Assembly: GCA_027335515.1 (NCBI GenBank)
Contig: DAHWHT010000071.1
Span: 1-7,195 of the forward strand
Origin: Clostridia bacterium
GTDB lineage: Bacteria; Bacillota_E; RBS10-35; JAJYVN01
Direction of reading: 5' to 3'
DNA: 7,195 nt
Of this stretch, positions 1-4,304 are shown piece by piece. The notes under the pieces are model-generated. The model worked only from the letters and a program-made list of their open reading frames with translations, had not been told where the DNA came from and did no database searches. Numbering within the stretch: position 1 is the stretch's first letter; each line of letters starts with the position of its first letter. The position numbers and the translations under genes are program-made.

Positions 1-309
1 CGCGGCATGGGGCAGTGGAACGAGCACGCCCTCGGCGGGTTGGCCCAGCGCCTCGGGCACAAGGACGTGCAGACGGTGGTCGACGCCCTGGTGCGCGCCG
101 GCCGCTTCGGTTCGCGCACGGCAACCGTGCTGCGCGACCTGTCCGTCACGATCCGCCGGCAGCGCAACGAGGGGGCGCGCGAGCACGCCAACCGGGCCGG
201 GGCGGCGATCATCCTCCCCGTGGCCGTCTTCATCATGCCGACCATCATCCTCATCCTCGCCTATCCCGCCCTGACCATGGTGACATCCGCCCTCAGTCCA
301 CACCCCTGA
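1..309 (+). CDS. tadC: TadC-like type II secretion F-domain protein, C-terminal part (5' truncated)
   Basis: The frame is open at the left edge, so only the last 102 residues are seen. TadC-like proteins form, with TadB, the inner-membrane platform of the Tad/Flp pilus that couples the ATPase to pilin assembly. The visible part has the layout of the end of a T2SSF (GspF/TadC) domain. A helical cytoplasmic segment ('ALGGLAQRLGHKDVQTVV', then 'ALVRAGRFG') leads to an Arg-rich helix with 'IRRQRNEGAREHANRAG'. A hydrophobic membrane segment of about 28 residues follows ('AAIILPVAVFIMPTIILIL'), and the tail is short. The downstream Flp, TadE, TadG and TadV genes support the assignment. TadB and other T2SSF members look alike at this end, so TadC rather than TadB is inferred from its position next to flp. 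Confidence 0.85.
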   Translation, partial: RGMGQWNEHALGGLAQRLGHKDVQTVVDALVRAGRFGSRTATVLRDLSVTIRRQRNEGAREHANRAGAAIILPVAVFIMPTIILILAYPALTMVTSALSPHP

Positions 310-338
310 AGTGTTCCGCAACCCGTGAGGAGAGCAGG

Positions 339-372
339 CGCGCTTCCGGTCCCCGGGGGCGCGTTTTCGTTT
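339..372 (+). terminator. Intrinsic terminator-like hairpin upstream of flp copy 1
   Basis: The left arm CGCGCTTCC (339-347) pairs with GGGGGCGCG (355-363) over 9 bp with two G-U pairs and a 7-nt loop. It is followed at once by TTTTCGTTT (364-372). This is the layout of a Rho-independent terminator. It lies 29 nt after the tadC stop and 57 nt before flp1, so it could insulate the pilin genes or act as an attenuator. The same element recurs in front of the second flp. Confidence 0.6.
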
Positions 373-373
373 G

Positions 374-416
374 CCGCCGCCATTTCCGGGGCGGCGGTGC
401 TGCTTCGGCCCCGAAG
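374..416 (+). promoter_or_regulatory. Structured flp1 leader: two more hairpins, one touching the ribosome-binding site
   Basis: CCGCCGCC (374-381) is the exact reverse complement of GGCGGCGG (390-397), with an 8-nt loop. CTTCG (403-407) pairs with CGAAG (412-416), and this right arm overlaps the start of the Shine-Dalgarno run AAGGGAGGTGA (414-424). Folding could therefore limit ribosome access to flp1. The second hairpin is not conserved in the flp2 leader, so a regulatory role is inference. Confidence 0.35.
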
Positions 417-428
417 GGAGGTGACAGG

Positions 429-662
429 ATGCTGGTGCTGCAGGCGGCGATGTTCCTGGGCCGCCTGGCGGACCGGCTGCGGCGGGCCCTCTCCGAAGAG
501 CACGGGGCGGCGGTGCCCGAGTATGTGATCGTGGTGGCGATCATCGCGATGCTCGCGGTGGTCGGACTCGTCGCGGTCAAGGCGGGTCTCCTCTCCAACC
601 TCAACGGGATCTCCAACTGCCTGACCGGGACGGCTTCGGGTACGGCGAGTTCCTGCAAGTGA
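429..662 (+). CDS. flp: Flp-family type IVb prepilin, copy 1
   Basis: This 77-residue protein is the likely major subunit of the Tad/Flp pilus. It has a long cytoplasmic leader (residues 1-26, ending 'SEEHG'), then the class III prepilin processing site G26|AAVPEY, with the conserved Glu at mature +5 and Tyr at +6. The hydrophobic pilin helix follows (about 33-55, 'VIVVAIIAMLAVVGLVAV'). The C-terminus has two cysteines, C64 and C76, which could form a disulfide; this is not a usual Flp feature. The ATG at 429 is chosen because GGGAGGTGA ends 4 nt before it; the longer open frame from position 15 is a shadow of tadC. TadV, encoded downstream, is the expected processing peptidase. Confidence 0.93.
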   Translation: MLVLQAAMFLGRLADRLRRALSEEHGAAVPEYVIVVAIIAMLAVVGLVAVKAGLLSNLNGISNCLTGTASGTASSCK

Positions 663-716
663 GCCTGGCGGCGGGGGGGCTCCGCCTCTTGCCGAGTGCA
701 TCAGGCAGCGAGGAGG

Positions 717-745
717 CGCGCTCCCACTGGGGTGCGTTTTTGCTT
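717..745 (+). terminator. Intrinsic terminator-like hairpin between the two flp genes
   Basis: CGCGCTCC (717-724) pairs with GGGGTGCG (729-736) over 8 bp with two G-U pairs and a CACT loop. It is followed by TTTTT (737-741), GC and TT. It corresponds to the hairpin at 339-372 in the other copy and keeps its pairing despite sequence change, which suggests it is functional. It may terminate or attenuate transcripts between flp1 and flp2. Confidence 0.6.
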
Positions 746-792
746 GCCCTTCGGCCGGAGGTGCTGCTACGGCCCTGAGAGGGGGTGACAGG

Positions 793-1026
793 ATGCTGGC
801 GCTGCGGGTGGCGATGTTCCTGGGCCGCCTGGCGGACCGGCTGCGGCGGGCCCTCTCCGAAGAGCACGGGGCGGAGGTGCCCGAGTATGTGATCGTGGTG
901 GCGATCATCGCGATGCTCGCGGTGGTCGGACTCGTCGCGGTCAAGGCGGGTCTCCTCTCCAACCTCAACGGGATCTCCAACTGCCTGACCGGGACGGCCG
1001 CCGGTTCGGCGACGTCCTGCGCGTGA
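793..1026 (+). CDS. flp: Flp-family type IVb prepilin, copy 2
   Basis: This is a 77-residue paralogue of the preceding pilin, identical at 69 of 77 positions. It has the same leader, processing site (G26|AEVPEY), membrane helix and C-terminal cysteines C64 and C76. The differences are at residues 3, 5, 6, 28, 70, 72, 74 and 77. Residue 28, the second residue of the predicted mature pilin, is Ala in copy 1 and Glu here, so the mature N-terminus carries a different charge beside the invariant Glu +5. AGAGGGGGTGA (778-788) precedes the ATG at 793. The two products could be co-polymerised, or one could be a minor subunit; the sequence does not decide this. Confidence 0.93.
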   Translation: MLALRVAMFLGRLADRLRRALSEEHGAEVPEYVIVVAIIAMLAVVGLVAVKAGLLSNLNGISNCLTGTAAGSATSCA

Positions 1027-1030
1027 GCCT

Positions 1031-1067
1031 GGCGGGAGGGGGGCGTGCTGAACGCCCTCCTCCCGCC
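1031..1067 (+). promoter_or_regulatory. Strong 16-bp hairpin between flp2 and tadE
   Basis: GGCGGGAGGGGGGCGT (1031-1046) pairs with ACGCCCTCCTCCCGCC (1052-1067), giving 15 Watson-Crick pairs, one G-U and a 5-nt loop. It starts 4 nt after the flp2 stop and ends just before the tadE ribosome-binding site (GAGGGGGTGG, 1071-1080). There is no T-tract, so it is more likely a 3' stabiliser or processing barrier for the abundant pilin message than a classical terminator. Confidence 0.6.
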
Positions 1068-1084
1068 CGCGAGGGGGTGGGAGA

Positions 1085-1633
1085 GTGTTGGTCGTGGTGC
1101 TGGTATTCGCGGTGGGGGGCGGCCTCTTGGTCGGAGAGGTGCTGCTCGGTTCGCGCCGTGCCCGCCGGGCCGCCAGGGAACGCGTGCGGGACGAACGCGG
1201 GGCGGCCATCATCGAGACTGTCCTGGTGCTACCGATCCTCATCGGCATCCTCATGGCGACCATGGCCTTCGGCATGGGGGCCATCGCCAAGGCCATCGTC
1301 ACCAACGCCGCTCGCGACAGCGCCCGCCTGGCGGCGATCGAGTGCGGCCAGGGTAACTCCAACTGGTTTTCTGACGCCGAGGGCGCAGCTCAGGCCGCTC
1401 TCGCGCACGGCCTGTATGTGAGCACCCTGACGGGTGCGCCCGAGAACTACGGGACCTGGGACTTCCAGGCTTCCTGCAGTGCGCCGGGACAGCCCGGGGG
1501 TACCGTCACCGTCGTCCTCACCTATGAGGAGATCAACCTCTTCCCACCGATCGCGTCCCTTCTCGCCCCCGGCTCCGGGCCGGGCAGCAAGGTCTTCAAC
1601 CTCCAGGCCGCGGCCGTCTTCCCAGAGGAGTGA
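1085..1633 (+). CDS. tadE: TadE-like pseudopilin of the Flp pilus
   Basis: This 182-residue protein contains the TadE N-terminal signature 'DERGAAIIETVLVLPILIG' (residues 36-54). That is a basic/RG leader, a prepilin-like site G39|AAIIE with Glu at +5, and a membrane helix to about residue 65. About 115 exported residues follow, including C87 and one further Cys. TadE-like pseudopilins are processed by TadV and help assemble the pilus. The start is the GTG at 1085, with GAGGGGGTGG 4 nt upstream. This start adds an extra hydrophobic segment (residues 2-22) before the normal leader, which is unusual. A GTG at 1184 ('VRDERGAAIIE') would give a conventional TadE length, with a weaker AGGGAA site. 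The gene follows flp2 after a strong hairpin, so its expression is probably lower than that of flp. Confidence 0.85.
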   Translation: MLVVVLVFAVGGGLLVGEVLLGSRRARRAARERVRDERGAAIIETVLVLPILIGILMATMAFGMGAIAKAIVTNAARDSARLAAIECGQGNSNWFSDAEGAAQAALAHGLYVSTLTGAPENYGTWDFQASCSAPGQPGGTVTVVLTYEEINLFPPIASLLAPGSGPGSKVFNLQAAAVFPEE

Positions 1634-1678
1634 TCCGGACACGACGCCCCACAGTATGGCCACCACGGCAGGGGTCTG

Positions 1679-1709
1679 TTTCAGCCAGGGCGGTCTCGCG
1701 CGGCTGAAA
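1679..1709 (+). promoter_or_regulatory. Inverted repeat in the gap after tadE
   Basis: TTTCAGCC (1679-1686) is the exact reverse complement of GGCTGAAA (1702-1709), with a 15-nt spacer. It sits in the 133-bp gap between tadE and the next gene, where GC drops locally. With no T-tract it is not a standard terminator; an operator or leader hairpin is possible. I see no convincing -35/-10 pair. Confidence 0.35.
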
Positions 1710-1766
1710 TCAACCGGGCGCGGGCCGCATTCGTCGCTTCCAGTCCTGAGAGGGGGAGATGGGGCC

Positions 1767-2078
1767 GTGCACGAGGATCACCTTCTATGCATCATCGCCT
1801 ACGGGCTGCACGAGGCTGGGCAGACGCCCACCTGGCCGGCGGTGCGCGCCTTGTTCACCAACCCAGAGGCCCGTGCGGGCTTTCTGTCCAATCCGTGCGT
1901 TCCAAACCTGGCGAAGCAGGAAGTGCTGGATTGGTTGCGGGAGGCCAGGGCGTCGGCGGAGGGTGAACTGGGATGGCGGAAGGCGATATGGCACACGGAA
2001 CAATACGAACACAACCCCAGGTTTCAGAAGCGGGGGGAGAGGTACTTGTCTTTCACGGGACAACCCTGCGACGGATAG
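1767..2078 (+). CDS. Hypothetical 103-aa protein, upstream partner of an ART-like gene
   Basis: I do not recognise a family. The GTG at 1767 follows AGGGGGAGAT (1751-1760) at usable spacing and gives a protein starting 'MHEDHLLCIIAYGLHEAGQ'. It appears helical and soluble, with no signal peptide or membrane segment. The N-terminal part ('AGQTPTWPAVRALF') could be a small helical or HTH-like fold, and the C-terminus is rich in charged and aromatic residues. The last 106 nt overlap the next gene in another frame, implying translational coupling. Position before a possible toxin fits an antitoxin or regulator, but that is inference from layout only. It could also be a separate N-terminal domain of its neighbour split by a frameshift. 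Confidence 0.6.
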   Translation: MHEDHLLCIIAYGLHEAGQTPTWPAVRALFTNPEARAGFLSNPCVPNLAKQEVLDWLREARASAEGELGWRKAIWHTEQYEHNPRFQKRGERYLSFTGQPCDG

Positions 2079-2509
2079 ATGCGATTCTCTGGGAAGGCAC
2101 CGTGCGGGCGGATGCGAATCCAATCTGGCCGACCACATCCCCTGGATTCGTCTATGTCCCCCTGTCCTTGCAGGATGCCCTGGAGTTCGGGCGCCTGGCC
2201 TTGTTGAAGGAGCGCGGAGGGTCGCGGCGGACCGGCGGCGGCGGGGCCCTGCTCGCCGCCGTCCTGGCCTGGCCGGCTGCCCCGGAGGGGCTGCTGGCGG
2301 ACAGGGACGAGCATGCGCTCGATGACGAGTGGGATAGAGACGGCCGTTCTCGTGGCCGCGACTGCCGCCGCATCCCAGGGGCAGTGCAACCGCGGCGGTT
2401 GTGGCTCGCCGTCTTCAACGCGGGAGCCGGCAAGAGGATGCGAGCGGCGGGCGTGCAGGACCTGCAGTGGCTGCGGGCCGATGAACCACTGGTCGAACTC
2501 GCCTGGTAA
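1973..2509 (+). CDS. Putative ADP-ribosyltransferase-fold (ART-like) protein
   Basis: The protein has 178 residues. The ATG at 1973 has GGAGGGTGA (1958-1966) 6 nt upstream; an ATG at 1988 after GGAAGG is the alternative. Residues 24-42 read 'VLVFHGTTLRRIDAILWEG', matching the first strand and helix of many ART-like enzymes (a His-Gly-Thr NAD-binding element, then 'aIL..G'). Residues 57-70 ('PGFVYVPLSLQDALEF') resemble the second motif, a Tyr-containing strand followed by a helix. A strand-like 'LLAAVLAWPAAPEGLLADRDE' also fits the fold. Candidate residues are H28 and Y61, and the catalytic acid could lie near the C-terminal 'ADEPLVELAW'. ART enzymes transfer ADP-ribose from NAD, and relatives remove RNA 2'-phosphates. 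The assignment rests on short motifs, so function and target are unknown. Confidence 0.65.
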   Translation: MAEGDMAHGTIRTQPQVSEAGGEVLVFHGTTLRRIDAILWEGTVRADANPIWPTTSPGFVYVPLSLQDALEFGRLALLKERGGSRRTGGGGALLAAVLAWPAAPEGLLADRDEHALDDEWDRDGRSRGRDCRRIPGAVQPRRLWLAVFNAGAGKRMRAAGVQDLQWLRADEPLVELAW

Positions 2510-2536
2510 TCGGCGGGCGGAAGGGGCGGGGCGACC

Positions 2537-2558
2537 GTAGGCTGATCCACCCGCCTAC
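2537..2558 (+). repeat. Short inverted repeat after the ART-like gene
   Basis: GTAGGC (2537-2542) and GCCTAC (2553-2558) form a 6-bp stem with a 10-nt loop, 27 nt after the stop at 2509 and just ahead of the ribosome-binding site of the next small gene. There is no T-tract. It may be a weak terminator or leader hairpin. Confidence 0.25.
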
Positions 2559-2582
2559 AGTAATCCACGAGGGGGGATCGTC

Positions 2583-2762
2583 TTGGACGAGGTGCTGTTG
2601 GCGTTGGCCGAGGTAGCGCGGATCATGGGGGAGAGCGTGGACGGTGAAATCGAGGCGTTGACGCGGGAGGCCGAGCGGCTGACGGATGCCGGACAGGACG
2701 ATCAGGCGGCGGCATGGCGGCGGGCAGCCGATTGCACCCGAGAGCGCGCGATGCATGGGTGA
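2583..2762 (+). CDS. Small acidic helical protein (59 aa), function unknown
   Basis: The TTG at 2583 has a strong GAGGGGGGAT site (2569-2578) 4 nt before it and opens a 59-codon frame ending at TGA 2760-2762. The product begins 'MDEVLLALAEVARIMGESV' and continues with alternating acidic and basic residues, Ala and Leu. It reads as two amphipathic helices ('EIEALTREAERLTDAG', then 'QAAAWRRAADCTRERAM') with one Cys and no membrane segment. I do not recognise a family. It lies between the ART-like gene and the M50-like gene and could belong with either. The ribosome-binding site and uninterrupted amphipathic pattern are the support; the length is short enough that chance remains possible. Confidence 0.5.
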   Translation: MDEVLLALAEVARIMGESVDGEIEALTREAERLTDAGQDDQAAAWRRAADCTRERAMHG

Positions 2763-2812
2763 GACTTGGGGCGGCCGCCGAACGGGCCGGGCGGTAGATG
2801 GGGGGACCGCCG

Positions 2813-3355
2813 ATGATCGTTCCGGTTGTGCTCGGCCTGCTGGTCGCCCTGGTCCTGGGCACGGCGGTGCACGCGGCGGAGCACTACGCGGCGATGCGGG
2901 CCTGCGGCCAGCGGGCCCGGCGCTGGCACCTCGGGGTGGGCCCGGTGCTCGGCCGGCGAGGGCTTGGGGTGATCCACACCTGGCCCGGCGGGGTGGGGAT
3001 GGGCGAGCATGGCTTCTACCGCTGGGGCCTCTGGCGGCGCCTGTTCAACCACCTCGCCGACCCCGCCGCCAACGGCATCGCCGCACTACTCGGCGTCGCG
3101 CTGTGGCTGGTCCGGCCCGCCGAGTGGCTGCTGTGGCTGGCGATCGGTCAGGTGCTCCTGGCTGCCACCAATCTGCTGCCCTTCCCCTTCGCCGACGGCG
3201 GTTGGGTGGTGACTGCCCTTGTTAACGCCGCGATCCACCCGGGCCGGATGCGGTTACCGACGGAGACGCGCTGGCACCTGGCCGCGATGCCCTACGGCCT
3301 GGCCGCGGCGGCGGCTGGGCTCGGGGCCGTCGTGTGGTATGGCCTTGCGCGCTGA
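2813..3355 (+). CDS. M50 site-2-protease-like membrane protein with altered zinc motif
   Basis: The protein has 180 residues and several membrane segments. M50 enzymes cleave substrates within the membrane, using HExxH and a distal NxxPxxxxDG motif as zinc ligands. Here the first motif, in the first membrane helix, is H20-A-A-E-H24: both His are present but the catalytic Glu position is Ala, with a Glu two residues later. The 'HLADPAANGIAALLG' stretch matches the family's AGPxxN region, and N120-LLPFPFAD128-GG matches the second zinc motif well. ATG 2813 is preferred because GGGGGGA (2800-2806) lies 6 nt ahead; ATG 2798 would add five residues. The 3' end overlaps tadG by 17 nt, so the two are coupled. 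It may be inactive as a protease, or a variant; a role in pilus protein processing is only inferred from context. Confidence 0.8.
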   Translation: MIVPVVLGLLVALVLGTAVHAAEHYAAMRACGQRARRWHLGVGPVLGRRGLGVIHTWPGGVGMGEHGFYRWGLWRRLFNHLADPAANGIAALLGVALWLVRPAEWLLWLAIGQVLLAATNLLPFPFADGGWVVTALVNAAIHPGRMRLPTETRWHLAAMPYGLAAAAAGLGAVVWYGLAR

Positions 3356-3788
3356 GTCCGGGCAGGCGCTGGTGCTCGGGGTCCTCTTCCTCGGGCTGGT
3401 CCTGATCCTCCTGCTGGTCATCCCTGGGTTGGCCATCGCCTATGCCGAGCACGCCGGGGTGCAGTCCGCGACGGACGCCGCCGCCCTGGCCTGCGCCTCG
3501 CGCGCCACAATCACCCAGTACGTCGACGCCCGTGGCGAGGTCTACAAGGAGACGGTGGCGGTGGACACGACGGCCGGGCCCGAGGCTGCCGCCACCGCCT
3601 GGGGCGATAACCTCGCCTACTGGCCGCTGCAGACGGTCTCCTTCGCCGCCATCCCTTCCGGCGCGCACTGCACGGTGCAGGTGGAGGTCCGCTCCACCGT
3701 CCCGATCCTGCAGATCCTCAGCCGGGGCAGGCAGACCTTCGAGTTCGGGACGACGGCGTGGGCCAAGGCGTATGTCACGCCACCCTGA
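3339..3788 (+). CDS. tadG: TadG-like pilus assembly protein (Tad N-terminal domain)
   Basis: This 149-residue protein has the N-terminal Tad-domain pattern. A short leader ('MALRAESG') precedes a membrane helix of about 25 residues ('QALVLGVLFLGLVLILLLV', from residue 9). The hallmark 'HAGVQSATDAAALACASRA' stretch follows. About 90 exported residues come next, with C50 in the Tad stretch and one further Cys. TadG-like proteins anchor or help assemble the Flp pilus in the envelope. It is shorter than classical TadG and lacks a von Willebrand-type domain. It also lacks the +5 Glu that TadE and Flp have after the Gly. The start is ATG 3339, inside the preceding gene (17-nt overlap) with only a weak ribosome-binding site, so translation is probably coupled. 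The longer open frame from 3219 is non-coding in style. Confidence 0.8.
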   Translation: MALRAESGQALVLGVLFLGLVLILLLVIPGLAIAYAEHAGVQSATDAAALACASRATITQYVDARGEVYKETVAVDTTAGPEAAATAWGDNLAYWPLQTVSFAAIPSGAHCTVQVEVRSTVPILQILSRGRQTFEFGTTAWAKAYVTPP

Positions 3789-3798
3789 GGGGAGGGGG
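3789..3798 (+). promoter_or_regulatory. Strong ribosome-binding site ahead of tadV, facing a GTA codon
   Basis: GGGGAGGGGG at 3789-3798 lies directly after the tadG stop (TGA 3786-3788). The codon 5 nt downstream of it is GTA (3804), and no ATG, GTG or TTG occurs in this frame before TTG 3864. The site marks where tadV translation most likely begins. Confidence 0.5.
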
Positions 3799-3803
3799 CA
3801 TCC

Positions 3804-4244
3804 GTAGACAGGCTGCCGGGTATCCTCGCGGCGGCGCTGCTCGCCGTTGCCTCCTACACCGACTTGCGGTGGCGCGTGATCCGCAACTGGGCCGTGGCGG
3901 CCGCCGCGGCCGGCGGGCTGATCCTCGGCGCGGCCCTGCACGGACTCCCGGGGCTCCTGACCGGGGCGGAGGGGATCGCCGCTGGCGGGCTCTGGTGGGT
4001 CGCGGTCCGCTACGCCGGGCTCGGGGCGGGCGACGCGAAGCTCGCCATGGCCATCGGGGCGATCTTGGGACCCACCGCGGCGTTCGCGGGTCCTGCCGTG
4101 GGCCACATGCTCTGCGCCCTGGGACTTATCCCCTGGATCGTCTGGCGCCGGGTGCGCCGTTTGCCCTGGCGCCACATGGCGGTGCCGATGGCGCCCTGGA
4201 TCGCGGTGGGCACCGCGCTGGTCGCGCTGGCCCGGTTCGCCTGA
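3804..4244 (+). CDS. tadV: TadV/CpaA-like prepilin peptidase (A24 aspartic protease), non-standard start
   Basis: This is a small, highly hydrophobic membrane protein (146 residues from 3804). The enzyme would cleave the leader peptides of Flp and the TadE-type pseudopilins. Both A24 catalytic motifs are visible. The first Asp is at nt 3861-3863 in 'YTDLRWRVIRNW' (standing for the family's DlrxrrIpN). The second is in G-A-G-D-A-K ('GLGAGDAKLAMAIGAILG'). Several membrane segments follow, and the length fits TadV/CpaA rather than the large bifunctional PilD, with no methylase domain. The nearest ordinary start, TTG 3864, would remove the catalytic Asp. The frame is open back to the tadG stop at 3786 and has only GTA 3804, CTG 3813 and CTG 3837 as candidates. 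I used 3804 because of ribosome-binding site spacing. A base error or TGA readthrough from tadG, which is in the same frame, are alternatives. Confidence 0.85.
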   Translation, partial: VDRLPGILAAALLAVASYTDLRWRVIRNWAVAAAAAGGLILGAALHGLPGLLTGAEGIAAGGLWWVAVRYAGLGAGDAKLAMAIGAILGPTAAFAGPAVGHMLCALGLIPWIVWRRVRRLPWRHMAVPMAPWIAVGTALVALARFA

Positions 4245-4263
4245 GGCGGGCGGGACGGCCTTG

Positions 4264-4304
4264 TTGACTGTCCCTGACCAAAGTAGGCTGGGATACGGGA
4301 CAAT
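4264..4304 (+). promoter_or_regulatory. Possible promoter/operator with inverted repeat before the coiled-coil gene
   Basis: The GC content drops here. TTGACT (4264-4269) resembles a -35 box; the best -10 candidate is GGATAC (4291-4296), with a long 21-nt spacer. ACTGTCCC (4267-4274) and GGGACAAT (4297-4304) form an inverted repeat matching at 7 of 8 positions and flank the spacer, an arrangement that suits a repressor. If used, the transcript would start at about 4303, which is the ATG of the next gene. Weak evidence overall. Confidence 0.3.

Larger units (their letters stand above)
331..1067 (+). repeat. Tandem duplication carrying terminator, leader and flp gene (two copies, 364-bp offset)
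   Basis: Copy 1 covers about 331-690 and copy 2 about 705-1067. Both contain, in order, a GC hairpin with T-tract, a leader sharing the 'ggtgctgct' and 'ggtgacagg' blocks, a 78-codon flp gene (stop included), and a 3' stretch starting 'gtgagcctggcgg'. The coding core 446-634 matches 810-998 with a single substitution in about 189 nt (511 versus 875). Leader, first codons, last codons and 3' flank have diverged clearly. Confidence 0.9.

Noticed and set aside
15..428. Long + frame running from position 15 into flp1
   Set aside because: It is an Arg/Pro/Gly-rich shadow of tadC and the leader; the pilin has its own ATG and strong ribosome-binding site at 429.
261..1362. Long minus-strand frames opposite the flp and tadE genes
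   Set aside because: They are Arg/Pro/Ala-rich mirror frames of GC-rich genes; the duplicated flp sequence makes them look repeated too. No family motifs seen.
3222..4175. 317-codon minus-strand open frame opposite tadG and tadV
   Set aside because: Composition is Gly/Arg/Pro/Asp-rich and low in hydrophobic residues, typical of an antisense frame over GC-rich membrane genes; the + strand has clear domain motifs.
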